Counted from the stretch's first letter, positions 26,506-34,966 are shown. The stretch is DNA of 64,000 nt from JAEUKA01 sp035328405 (GCA_035328405.1 DAOLIT010000018.1:14456-78455), one strand, 5' to 3'. The notes: generated by a model from the sequence alone, not told the origin. Numbers and translations: made by a program.

Positions 26506-28097
26506 GTGTGTACCGCCTGTCCCAAGCCCAACGCGAGCTGCAAAAGACGCTCGGGCGTCGCGTCTTTCCCGCAGTCAGTAAGGGTGCCATCCGACAGCAC
26601 CAGCAATCGGTCCGACAGACCCAAAAGTTCCGGCAGCTCCGACGAAACCAGCAACACGCCCATCCCGTTTTGCCTGAGCCTGTCGAGGAGCGCATACGTT
26701 TCCTGCTTTGCCCCCACATCGACGCCTCGGGTGGGTTCATCCAGCAGCAACACTTTCGGTCCACACAACAGCGCCTTGCCGAGCACCACTTTTTGCTGAT
26801 TGCCGCCCGACAGCGTGGCCACTGGTTGCAAAAGCGACGCCGCGCGCACCCGAAGCTCGCTGGCCATTTTCCGCACCGCGTGCGTTTCGAGTCGCGTGTC
26901 CACAAACCCGCGTCGCAGAAATTTCCCCAGCGACGAAAGCGTCATGTTGCTGCGCACGCTTTCCGACAGCAAAAGACCGTATCGACGGCGGTCCTCCGTG
27001 ACCAGCAATAGACCCGCTGCGATCGACTCGGGCGGTCCTTTCGGCGCGTGCGGTCGTCCCAAGAGCTTGACCGTTCCCGACAGTCGGTGCCCCCACGCGC
27101 CGAAAAGATGCAACAGAAGCTCGCTGCGACCTGCGCCGAGCAAACCATAAATTCCGACGATTTCCCCAGCACGCACTGAAAACGAGATGTCCGACAATCT
27201 GGGCGCACCTCCCACCCGATGTGCAACCGTCAGCCTGCTGGTTTGCAACACCGTCTCGCCCGAGGCGTGGGTCGGCTTTTTCGCAGGAAACAAATCCCCC
27301 ACATCGCGACCCACCATGTGTTTCACAAGGCTTTCCTGCGTGGTGTGTTTTGTTCGGTCGCAATACACCGTTTTTCCGTCGCGCAGCACCGTGATTCGGT
27401 CCGACAGCGCCATGACCTCTTCCAGACGATGTGAGATGTACACGATGCCTTGGCCTTTTTGCCGAAGCTCGCGCAGCAACGCGCCGAGTGCTTCGCTCTC
27501 CCGTTCCGTGAGCGCCGCCGTCGGTTCATCCAAAATCAGCACCCGCGTCTCGTTTCGCAGAGCCCGAGCGATTTCGACGAGCTGTTTTTGCCCCGCTCCC
27601 AGCGTTTGCACAAGACGCGACGGATCAAGCGCAATACCAAACCGCGACAACACCTGTTTCGCCTCGCGTTGCATCCGCGATTCGTCGAGCAACAGCGAAA
27701 CCGGCCACGGCCCTGACTTGCGCGGTTCATGCCCCAAAAACATGTTTGCTGCGACCGAAAGCTGTCCGACGAGCGGAAGCTCCTGATAAATCACCGAAAG
27801 ACCCGACGCCAGACTGTCTTGCACGCCCGAAAAATGCGCCGATTTTCCGTCGAGAAGATACTCGCCCTCAAAATCGCCGTGCGGATACACGCCCGACAAA
27901 ATCTTGATGAGTGTCGTTTTCCCCGCTCCGTTTTCCCCACACAGCGCGTGAATTTCCCCGGCTTGCAGCGAAAAATCGACACCCTGCAACGCGACCACGC
28001 CAGAAAAACGCTTCTTCACGTTTTTCAGCGAAAGAATCTCTCGCGCATTGCTGTTTGCCCGGCCTGTCGCGAACACCGCGCGCACTTTACAAAACAA
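26502..28097 (-). CDS. Sugar-type ABC transporter ATPase (XylG/RbsA family), double cassette
   Basis: The 531-residue protein consists of two ATP-binding cassettes. The first has Walker A GENGAGKTT, the signature LGAGQKQLVEIA and Walker B VLILDEPTAAL. The second has the typical XylG/RbsA atypical P-loop GLLGAGRSE, the signature LSGGNQQKV and DEPTRGVDVG. It energises sugar import together with the adjacent permease. The first cassette signature is L-G-A-G-Q rather than L-S-x-G-Q, which occurs in this family. The start at 28097 is the most upstream ATG, and the true start may be a few codons further in. Confidence 0.9.
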   Translation of the reverse strand: MFCKVRAVFATGRANSNAREILSLKNVKKRFSGVVALQGVDFSLQAGEIHALCGENGAGKTTLIKILSGVYPHGDFEGEYLLDGKSAHFSGVQDSLASGLSVIYQELPLVGQLSVAANMFLGHEPRKSGPWPVSLLLDESRMQREAKQVLSRFGIALDPSRLVQTLGAGQKQLVEIARALRNETRVLILDEPTAALTERESEALGALLRELRQKGQGIVYISHRLEEVMALSDRITVLRDGKTVYCDRTKHTTQESLVKHMVGRDVGDLFPAKKPTHASGETVLQTSRLTVAHRVGGAPRLSDISFSVRAGEIVGIYGLLGAGRSELLLHLFGAWGHRLSGTVKLLGRPHAPKGPPESIAAGLLLVTEDRRRYGLLLSESVRSNMTLSSLGKFLRRGFVDTRLETHAVRKMASELRVRAASLLQPVATLSGGNQQKVVLGKALLCGPKVLLLDEPTRGVDVGAKQETYALLDRLRQNGMGVLLVSSELPELLGLSDRLLVLSDGTLTDCGKDATPERLLQLALGLGQAVHT

Positions 28098-28193
28098 TCC
28101 GGCGCGACGTTTGCGGTTTCAGCGTGGTTTCAAAAGAGACGGAAGCGGAAAGAGAAGCAGCGGCGGGGAAACGAACAGAAAGGACAGCGGAAG

Positions 28194-29450
28194 TTACTCG
28201 CGGGCGGCGACTTGTTGGCTGCGACGCTGATACGTCGGCGTATCGAAGTCTTCGTCCTCGAAACTCAACCGGGTTCCCAGCGCAGCGCGAGCCGGAGCAG
28301 TGCGCGAGGGCACAGCCATTGGCGTCACAGGAGTCGCCACGCGATCCCTCCTTGTCGTCGAAGGTGCGATATCCAACCGAGGCACGGGCGGCGGCAACAC
28401 CACTTCCGGTTTTTGCACAAACGTCACCGGAACCTGATGCTGCGTCGTCGCAGGCCGTCGTTCGTAAATCATCGGTTCCGCCATCATCGGTTGAGCATCA
28501 AAACCGGTCGCAATCACCGTGATGCGCACTTCGTCGCCAATCGACGGGTCGATCACAGAACCGAAAATGATGTTCGCGTCCTCGTGCGCAGCTTCCTGAA
28601 TCAGCGACGAGGCTTCGTTCACTTCAAACAGCGTCAAATCGGGTCCGCCCGTGATGTTGATCAAAATTCCCGTCGCGCCCGTAATCGACACGTCCTCGAG
28701 CAACGGCGAGCTAATCGCTTGTTGTGCTGCCTCGACAGCGCGCCGTTCGCCGCCTGCTCGGCCCGTGCCCATGAGTGCTCGACCCATGTTCGACATGATC
28801 GTTTTCACGTCGGCAAAGTCCACGTTGATAAGACCCGGAATCGTGATGAGGTCCGAAATTCCCTGCACGGCATTGAGCAACACGTCGTCCGCTTTGCGAA
28901 ACGCATCGAGCATCGTCGTTTTTTGCCCCGCCACCGTCAGCAACCGCTCGTTCGGAATCGTGATCAGCGTGTCCACTGCTTGAGCCAGTGCTCCGATTCC
29001 ATCATCCGCGTGACGACGACGCTTTTTGCCCTCGAAGCCAAACGGTTTCGTCACCACGCCCACAGTCAGTGCGCCCAGTTCCCGCGCGACTTCGGCGATG
29101 ATCGGCGCAGCCCCGGTGCCGGTGCCACCACCCATTCCCGCCGTGACGAACACCATGTCCGCCCCTTCCAGCACTTCCGCAATTCGTTCGCGGTCTTCCA
29201 TCGCCGCTTGCCGTCCCATGTCGGGATTTGCCCCAGCCCCCAAACCGCGTGTCACTTTGGTTCCGAGCGGAATTTTGATGGGTGCTTGGTTGCTTTCGAG
29301 CGCCTGGAGGTCGGTGTTTGCGGCGATGAAATCCACGCCCTCCAACCGGCTAAGAATCATGGTGCTGACAGCGTTTCCGCCGCCGCCACCGACGCCAATG
29401 ACTTTGATTTTTGCGTGATTGTGTTTTTCGTCGAATTCCAGTAGGGCCAT
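28194..29450 (-). CDS. ftsZ: Cell division protein FtsZ
   Basis: FtsZ is the tubulin-like GTPase that forms the division ring. The 418-residue protein has GVGGGGGNAV near the start, the tubulin signature GGGTGTGAAP, the T7 loop with N-V-D-F-A-D-V, and a Pro/Ala/Val-rich linker. The C-terminal peptide DFDTPTYQRR replaces the common DIPAFLRR anchor. The start has GGGGAGG eight bases before the ATG. No ftsA, ftsQ or mur genes flank it; the gene stands alone between a divergent membrane protein and the ABC transporter, so it has its own promoter. Confidence 0.96.
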   Translation of the reverse strand: MALLEFDEKHNHAKIKVIGVGGGGGNAVSTMILSRLEGVDFIAANTDLQALESNQAPIKIPLGTKVTRGLGAGANPDMGRQAAMEDRERIAEVLEGADMVFVTAGMGGGTGTGAAPIIAEVARELGALTVGVVTKPFGFEGKKRRRHADDGIGALAQAVDTLITIPNERLLTVAGQKTTMLDAFRKADDVLLNAVQGISDLITIPGLINVDFADVKTIMSNMGRALMGTGRAGGERRAVEAAQQAISSPLLEDVSITGATGILINITGGPDLTLFEVNEASSLIQEAAHEDANIIFGSVIDPSIGDEVRITVIATGFDAQPMMAEPMIYERRPATTQHQVPVTFVQKPEVVLPPPVPRLDIAPSTTRRDRVATPVTPMAVPSRTAPARAALGTRLSFEDEDFDTPTYQRRSQQVAARE

Positions 29451-29455
29451 ACGGT

Positions 29456-29472
29456 ATTCCTCCCCGTCGGGG
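29456..29472 (-). promoter_or_regulatory. ftsZ ribosome binding site with overlapping hairpin
   Basis: On the ftsZ strand the sequence CCCCGACGGGG (29462-29472) can fold into a four-pair stem with a three-base loop. Its 3' arm shares two bases with the GGAGG ribosome binding site (29459-29463). The hairpin could limit access of the ribosome. Its small size makes this a weak call. Confidence 0.3.
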
Positions 29473-29508
29473 TAATTGTTTAAGGCCCTGATCTTCGGGT
29501 CAATTTTT

Positions 29509-29535
29509 TACCCAAACTTTACCCAAAAATACCCA
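29509..29535 (+). repeat. Three helically phased TACCCA direct repeats in the ftsZ upstream region
   Basis: TACCCA occurs at 29509, 29520 and 29530, so the copies are 11 and 10 bases apart and lie on one face of the helix. The first two extend to TACCCAAA. On the ftsZ strand they read TTTGGGTA. They lie 60 to 85 bases upstream of ftsZ and about 100 bases upstream of the divergent membrane-protein gene, where a regulator could affect either. No known operator matches. Confidence 0.45.
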
Positions 29536-29631
29536 CGCCCAAACCTCGCTTTCCGTCGGAGAGAGGACGTTTCAGACAAGATATTGTTTTTGGTAGGTTT
29601 TCTTGTGTCGCACAGCGCGTAGGATGCGCCC

Positions 29632-31428
29632 ATGCTTGGGTTTGCGAGCCTGCTTTCCCGTCTGAAAAATACGCCGCGCTTTTTGCTCGTCGCGTTGTTT
29701 TTTGCAGCCGCGTGTTCCCTGTTGCCCGTTTGGATTGGCCGATATCTACCATTGCTCGATTATCCGGGCCATTTGGCCAATTTGTTTATATGGCGTCACC
29801 TGTCGGACCCCGCGTATGGTTTTTCACGCTATTACGAACCAAACGCGACCCTTTTGCCGTATTGGGTTCAATTCGGCCTCGAATGGACTTTGTCTGTCGT
29901 CGTCAGCGAGGAAACCGCGCAAAAACTCTTTTTGTCGCTTTCCATCGCAGGCCTGCCACTGTCGGTTGCGCTCTATGCCAAACAACTTGGGCGTGATCCG
30001 TGGGTCGCCGTGCTGGCGTTTCCCCTCGCGTGGAACATGAACGTGTCGCACGGTTTCCTCGCGTTCATCGGAGGCTTGCCCATCTTGTTTCTCGCGCTTC
30101 GGTCGCTTCACGCGCATATGTCATCTCCGTCGTTGAAGTCGTTTGTCTGCGCCGCGTTGTGGGGCATCCTCGTCTACTTTTCGCACATCTTGTTGCTTGG
30201 CGTGTATGTCTGCGTCGGGAGTGCCACAGCCCTTTTGTTTGTTCGGCCTTTTTCGCTGCAACGACTTCTGGTTGCTCCGCTTCCCGTGTTTCCGTCGGTG
30301 GCTCTTTCCATCTGGGCCCAGTTTTTTGCAAACTCGCAACGCAACAACCTCCCGCTGCAAGGCCAAGGTCTTCGCGCCTTCGTCGGTGTGTACAGCAATT
30401 TTTGGGGAAACCTCGAGATTTTGCAGACCTGGACGCTCAATACCCTGCCCGAAACACGCGACGAGACGCTCTATTCGCTGATTTGGCTCTCTTTGTGGCT
30501 TTTGTTGCTATTGACTTCCTGTTTGCGAAACAGTCGTTCGCCTGGGTCAGTCGGCTTTTCTTGGCGTACTTTGTTTGGCCCCGCTGAATTGGGCTTTGTC
30601 ATCGTCGCGATTCTCTTTTTCACGCTTCCCAGAAGTTTGCTCAAACCCTTCTATTGGTTTGCCATCAATCGGCGCATTGCGGTTGTGCTCGCTGTTTTTG
30701 CACTATTTTTGATTCGAGGGTCAATTCTAGATACAGTTTCTCATCGCGTGATTGTATTGATTTCACTTGCGTTTTCAATTTTGTATACGACCGATATCGC
30801 TGCACACTATTTTCGGTTCAATCAACGATTAAAACCATACGAAACTCTGATGCAGCATGTTCCCAGAGGTAAGCAGGTATTGCCTATTATGCTATCCATC
30901 AGAGATCCTGATTCACTTGTAAATTGTTTCAATCAATGGGGAAGTTACGTTCAAATCAGGCAAGGCGGTTTCATGGCACCTGTCTTTCCAGTTGAATTTC
31001 CGCTGAAACAAAAGAAAGTGCAAACCCCGGCGGTTCTCCCGTGGGACGCTCAACACTCATTCCGTTTTGAGCTACATGAACGAGGATGGGATTACTTCTT
31101 GGTTCAAGGAAAACAGCACAAAAGCCTGTTTGCGCAGGCTCCTGATTCCATCCGTTTGGTCGAGGAAATTGGGAATTGGGCACTGTACGAAAAGGTGATA
31201 CCAAAGCCACCGATTCAAGCGCCAAAATCATTCGGGCGCTTTAGGTTCGTTCCAAAACCAGCAAGTGTTCCCGACGGGGAGGAAGCATCACAGAAGTGGA
31301 GACAGCATGTGGCCGCTCGACCGATGCCGAGGCCACGACGCGAAGCTTTGTGGATTCTGCTGCGCGACAAATGGGATCAGCACCATCGCAGAGCGTTTCT
31401 TCCACCACGGAATCCCCGACCAAAATGA
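29632..31428 (+). CDS. Polytopic membrane protein of unknown function
   Basis: The 598-residue protein has about ten hydrophobic helices up to residue 385 and a soluble C-terminal part of about 200 residues. The N-terminal D-Y-P-G-H-L-A-N motif after helix 1, with an acidic residue in the first loop, resembles the general layout of GT-C glycosyltransferases, but I cannot assign a family. The last 63 residues are Arg/Pro-rich and coded by DNA that also encodes the end of the convergent methyltransferase (188-base overlap). Base composition drops sharply at about 30700, inside the gene. The ATG follows TAGGAT by six bases with no Shine-Dalgarno. Confidence 0.75.
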   Translation: MLGFASLLSRLKNTPRFLLVALFFAAACSLLPVWIGRYLPLLDYPGHLANLFIWRHLSDPAYGFSRYYEPNATLLPYWVQFGLEWTLSVVVSEETAQKLFLSLSIAGLPLSVALYAKQLGRDPWVAVLAFPLAWNMNVSHGFLAFIGGLPILFLALRSLHAHMSSPSLKSFVCAALWGILVYFSHILLLGVYVCVGSATALLFVRPFSLQRLLVAPLPVFPSVALSIWAQFFANSQRNNLPLQGQGLRAFVGVYSNFWGNLEILQTWTLNTLPETRDETLYSLIWLSLWLLLLLTSCLRNSRSPGSVGFSWRTLFGPAELGFVIVAILFFTLPRSLLKPFYWFAINRRIAVVLAVFALFLIRGSILDTVSHRVIVLISLAFSILYTTDIAAHYFRFNQRLKPYETLMQHVPRGKQVLPIMLSIRDPDSLVNCFNQWGSYVQIRQGGFMAPVFPVEFPLKQKKVQTPAVLPWDAQHSFRFELHERGWDYFLVQGKQHKSLFAQAPDSIRLVEEIGNWALYEKVIPKPPIQAPKSFGRFRFVPKPASVPDGEEASQKWRQHVAARPMPRPRREALWILLRDKWDQHHRRAFLPPRNPRPK

Positions 31429-32500
31429 GCATATGCCCGCCCGATGCCAACCATTTTTCACACGCAGAAAGCCAATTCCACGTATCTGCTTCATGCTCGC
31501 GCAATCGTTTGCTGAGCGACTTGGTTTGCCTGCGCGCAGCCATCTCGTTTCGTTCTATCGGCGAAGGATCTATCCCTAGCCACGCATATCTTCTCGCGTG
31601 ATGTTGCAGATAATCATACGTTCCGAGATAGGGTGGAGATGTAATCACCCGATCAACTGTATTTGGTGATATTTTCGTTTTTTCTTTTTGCAACAAATCC
31701 GTTCGAGCGTCCCCAACAAATAAGTTTGGTTTCTGCGTTTTGATATCTGGAGTCCAGAAGGCTTCCTCGAGCCGGATGACTTCCTCTGTTTTTTTCAAGA
31801 ACCACTTGGTAACTTGTCCTTTTCCAATTTGCCGATCGACGATGCGCTCACTTGTTTCGCTTCGTTGGTTTGAACATTTCAATACAATCGCAGAAAAAAT
31901 CATCAACAACCATTCTCCGATCGGTGCGTCAGAAGAAACAATTTGTCCGATTTCATGCCGCAATCCGCATAGTTCTAGATATACATGAGGGGCGTAATGC
32001 TCTGCTCGATCATAATTGTGCGGGGGAGACAATTTCTTTTTTACACGGGCCCATGAAGCCTCACAAACCTTCTGGGCAGCCATCAGCAGGGCTTTTTGCA
32101 TTGGCACAGGCAAAGGCGTTGATTTGACCAAAGACAGGCGCACAGCCAGCGGACTCACGTCGCAACCCACAACCCGCAAACCCTTTCGCACACCCTCGAT
32201 CGCGACAGTCCCGGAACCAATGAACGGATCGAGCAACGTCTGACCAGGACGCAAATCCTCGCACAGCCGTCGCACGAGCAAGGGATGTGTACGGCCTGCG
32301 TAGGAATGAAAAAGATGCGGCCCGAGCGACCGTTCGACGAGAGGCCGATCGGAAACAGCAATGTTTTCTGGCAATCCGGGCACGGAAAGCGCCTGGCTGA
32401 GCGGCAAAGACCAGCGAACCTCTCCATCCACACGCAAATGGCTGGCTGGAAGAGAAAAAGGCCGCTTTTTGCGATCGTGGGTTTCAGGAACCAAATTCAT
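31241..32500 (-). CDS. Orphan DNA methyltransferase (N4-cytosine/N6-adenine type)
   Basis: The 419-residue protein carries F-H-S-Y-A-G-R-T-H-P near residue 64, S-adenosylmethionine motif I LDPFIGSGT (90-98) and the catalytic TSPPY motif (287-291). The order motif I, about 190 residues, then SPPY fits an alpha-like arrangement with a target-recognition region between. Such enzymes methylate an exocyclic amino group in DNA; related folds act on tRNA guanine, so RNA is not excluded. No restriction endonuclease gene is adjacent. I start at the ATG at 32500; the frame continues open to 33091 but that part is antisense to the Crp-type regulator. Confidence 0.8.
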   Translation of the reverse strand: MNLVPETHDRKKRPFSLPASHLRVDGEVRWSLPLSQALSVPGLPENIAVSDRPLVERSLGPHLFHSYAGRTHPLLVRRLCEDLRPGQTLLDPFIGSGTVAIEGVRKGLRVVGCDVSPLAVRLSLVKSTPLPVPMQKALLMAAQKVCEASWARVKKKLSPPHNYDRAEHYAPHVYLELCGLRHEIGQIVSSDAPIGEWLLMIFSAIVLKCSNQRSETSERIVDRQIGKGQVTKWFLKKTEEVIRLEEAFWTPDIKTQKPNLFVGDARTDLLQKEKTKISPNTVDRVITSPPYLGTYDYLQHHARRYAWLGIDPSPIERNEMAARRQTKSLSKRLREHEADTWNWLSACEKWLASGGHMLILVGDSVVEETLCDGADPICRAAESTKLRVVASASVERPHAVSTSVMLPPRREHLLVLERT

Positions 32501-32647
32501 GGAATTTCTCGTCGGAGAAGGTGCATTGAGGGGAAAGATGGGAAGGAAAACCACCAGTGGTTTTCTCGCATTCTTTTGGGGTTTGCTGCGAAAAAATGGA
32601 CTTTCGGCGATTGCTCCGCCGGGGCGGTTTGCAGTATGTAGGTTCGC

Positions 32648-33364
32648 ATGGCCTCTCGCAGCACAGGACAACGCTATCAAGACCCGAAGAAGGCGCTGTG
32701 GTTTTTGAGGAAATTGCCGCTTTTTGCGGACATTCCTCATGACACGCTCCAGCAGTGTTCCAACCTGGTTTGGTTGCTGGAACTGAAGCGCCGGCAGGTG
32801 GTTTTTTTGCCTGGAGATCCCGGCGGTGCCGTGTATTTCGTGAGTTCCGGGCGGATCAAAATCAGCAAAGTGACCAGCGACGGGAAAGAACTGACGCTCG
32901 ACTATGGCGCGGCCAACGATGTGTTCGGCGAACTTTGCCTTATCGACGGAGGACCGCGCGAAGACATGGCGGAAGCGATGGACACGTCGGTCGTCATCGA
33001 GTTCGATCGGGGCCACTTTGAGCGTTTGGTGCAAAAAGAGGGCCTTATCGGCTTTCGTCTGGTGAAAGTCCTGGCGCAACGGAGACGGCAACTCGAGGAA
33101 AAAGTCGAAAACCTGATTTTCAAAGACGTGAACAGCAAACTAGCGGAATTGCTTTTGCGGCTTGGCCAGGATTTCGGCGTCGCCGACAAACGCGGAACGC
33201 TGCTGTCGCTGAAAATCACGCACCAAGAGATGGCGAATTTGATCGGATCGACGCGCGAAACGGTCTCGCTCACGCTGAGCCAGTTTCGTCGGAGCGGTCT
33301 CATCGCCACAGAAGGTCGGCGCGTGATTCTGTCCGACCAAGAAGGACTTCAGGCACTCGCGTAG
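32648..33364 (+). CDS. Crp/Fnr-family transcription regulator
   Basis: The 238-residue regulator has a cyclic-nucleotide-binding beta-roll (about 25-125; PGDPGGAVYFVSSGRIKI and FGELCLIDGG), a long dimerisation helix, and a winged helix-turn-helix (about 160-235) with I-T-H-Q-E-M-A-N-L-I-G-S-T-R-E-T-V-S as recognition helix. It lacks the N-terminal cysteine cluster of oxygen-sensing Fnr, so it is closer to Crp; the effector is unknown. It lies 63 bases before fdhD on the same strand. The start codon at 32648 has no clear Shine-Dalgarno. Confidence 0.92.
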   Translation: MASRSTGQRYQDPKKALWFLRKLPLFADIPHDTLQQCSNLVWLLELKRRQVVFLPGDPGGAVYFVSSGRIKISKVTSDGKELTLDYGAANDVFGELCLIDGGPREDMAEAMDTSVVIEFDRGHFERLVQKEGLIGFRLVKVLAQRRRQLEEKVENLIFKDVNSKLAELLLRLGQDFGVADKRGTLLSLKITHQEMANLIGSTRETVSLTLSQFRRSGLIATEGRRVILSDQEGLQALA

Positions 33365-33427
33365 AAGGGGGCGTGGCAGTCGGGGGTTTTGCTCGCAGTG
33401 AGCGAGGGGTTTTCCCAGGAGAAGTCT

Positions 33428-34309
33428 GTGCAAACCATGTCGCGTCGAGTTCGGTCGGCGTCGGTGCTTCGTTGCGAAGCGGGCGCAATTTCGTCTCATT
33501 CGGATGTGCTTTGCGTTGAGGCACCGCTGCACATTTTTGTGCGGCTCGGCGACAAGGGCGAGCCAGAACCGCTGACGATCACGATGCGGACACCGGGAAC
33601 AAGTTCGACATCGCCCGACGAGGACGATGTGGATCTGGCGCTCGGCTTTCTGCTGAGTGAGGGACTTTTGCATGCCGCAACGGATGTGCTCAGCGTCGGC
33701 TCTCTCAAGAGAGAAAACTCGATCGTGGTGACGTTGCGAGACGATGCAGAGTTTGAACGAGTCCGGTTTGCGCGCCATTTTCTATCGACAAGCGCGTGCG
33801 GTGTGTGTGGAAAAACATCTCTCGAAGCGTTGGCTGCGGAACCGCGGGAACCGTTGCGAACCCGAGAGACCCAGGTTTTTTTGCGCACGCTGCATCGATT
33901 GCCAACGACGCTGCGAAAAGCTCAACCCACTTTTTCCACAACAGGTGGTTTGCACGCCGCAGCACTGTTCGACGGGACGGGCAATCTGTTGGCGGTGCGC
34001 GAAGATGTCGGACGACACAACGCGCTGGACAAACTCATCGGGTCGCGTTTTCGGCTGGGGGAAATTGCATTGCATGAACGTGTGCTGCTGGTCTCGGGCC
34101 GCGCGAGTTTCGAGCTTTTGCAAAAAGCACGTATGGCCTGCATTGCGGTGTTTGCGTCGATTGGCGCACCATCGAGCTTGGCTCTAGATCTTGCTCGGCG
34201 GGATGGAATGACGTTGTGCGGTTTCTTGCGCGACGGCAGCGTGAACGTGTATTGCGGCGCAGAACGGCTTTGTTCCGACGACGGAAAGCCGCTCACTCCA
34301 GAAAACTAA
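33428..34309 (+). CDS. fdhD: Formate dehydrogenase accessory sulfurtransferase FdhD
   Basis: FdhD passes sulfur to the molybdenum cofactor of formate dehydrogenase. The 293-residue protein has the CxxC motif in TSACGVCGKTSL, the D-V-G-R-H-N-A-L-D-K-L motif, and the VSGRASFELLQKA segment, all diagnostic. I prefer the GTG at 33428 because AGGAG lies six bases before it; the ATG at 33437 is 15 bases away from that site. No formate dehydrogenase gene is in the window, so its partner is elsewhere. The Crp-type gene directly upstream may regulate it. Confidence 0.93.
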   Translation: MQTMSRRVRSASVLRCEAGAISSHSDVLCVEAPLHIFVRLGDKGEPEPLTITMRTPGTSSTSPDEDDVDLALGFLLSEGLLHAATDVLSVGSLKRENSIVVTLRDDAEFERVRFARHFLSTSACGVCGKTSLEALAAEPREPLRTRETQVFLRTLHRLPTTLRKAQPTFSTTGGLHAAALFDGTGNLLAVREDVGRHNALDKLIGSRFRLGEIALHERVLLVSGRASFELLQKARMACIAVFASIGAPSSLALDLARRDGMTLCGFLRDGSVNVYCGAERLCSDDGKPLTPEN

Positions 34310-34334
34310 CGCCAGAAAATGAATGCCCGAAAGA

Positions 34335-34733
34335 CTAACGACGGATTCCGAGAAGTTGGTCCATCGTGCGCTGGTCGGCGTCGGGGAACTGGTATTGCCC
34401 AAATTCAGAAGAGGCAACCCAGCGGAAGTCTCTGACCCGTTTGGCTCGAATGGGCCGTCCTGGAACGAGCTTGGCCGCGTACAGCGCCAAAACGACCTCG
34501 TATCCGTCATAGACATGGTGTTTCTCGCCGATTTTCTTTCCGATCTCAAACGTGGCATCGAGCCGTTCGTTGAGTTCGCGGCGCAACGCCGTCTCGTCCG
34601 TTTCCTCGGTTTCGACCTTGCCGCCCGGAAACTCCCACTGAAGCGGTAAAACTGCCGAATCGCGGCGCTGGGTAATCAGGTATCGCCCATCTCGTTCAAT
34701 GACTGCGGCAACAACACGAATGACCTTTTTCAT
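34335..34733 (-). CDS. MutT-like Nudix protein with altered Nudix box
   Basis: The 132-residue protein has the size and layout of MutT/8-oxo-dGTPase: V-I-R-V-V-A-A-V-I, the WEFPGGKVE segment and a Nudix box beginning at G38. The box ends R52-E53-L54-N55-E56-R57-L58-D59, whereas the consensus is R-E-x-x-E-E-x-G. The second metal-binding glutamate is thus Arg, and the final Gly is Asp. Catalysis of nucleotide-pyrophosphate cleavage may be weak or changed. I begin at the ATG at 34733, which precedes K-K-V-I-R-V; an ATG 30 bases upstream is possible. Confidence 0.85.
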   Translation of the reverse strand: MKKVIRVVAAVIERDGRYLITQRRDSAVLPLQWEFPGGKVETEETDETALRRELNERLDATFEIGKKIGEKHHVYDGYEVVLALYAAKLVPGRPIRAKRVRDFRWVASSEFGQYQFPDADQRTMDQLLGIRR

Positions 34734-34913
34734 CGATCTTCCGACTCCTCGCTTGAGCGGCATTCCAATCTACCAGACTTTGCTTGAGGTTTTAGGAGCG
34801 TGCTGTGGCGACCTGCCAACAGTTTGCAGCGTCACACAGCGTATCACGTCGTCAGGCAATCTGAGGCGCTCGTCGCGGACGTTTTTTGCGGCAGCCTCAA
34901 TCTGGCGGCGGTC

Positions 34914-34942
34914 TTGCGCCTCGGATGTGGCACACCTATGAT
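34914..34942 (+). promoter_or_regulatory. Putative sigma-70-type promoter of the SPFH gene
   Basis: TTGCGC at 34914-34919 and TATGAT at 34937-34942 are separated by exactly 17 bases. The leader of about 18-20 bases contains AGGAGGA, which fits the ATG at 34967. This is the cleanest promoter-like pair I found in the window. Confidence 0.5.
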
Positions 34943-34966
34943 CGAGGCTCACACTAGGAGGACTCG

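Noticed and set aside
27729..29444. A 571-codon open frame opposite ftsZ and the ABC ATPase
   Set aside because: It spans two well-supported genes on the opposite strand and has a basic, biased composition.
31241..32500. Restriction-modification system
   Set aside because: The methyltransferase has no adjacent nuclease or specificity gene; the neighbours are a membrane protein and a Crp-type regulator.
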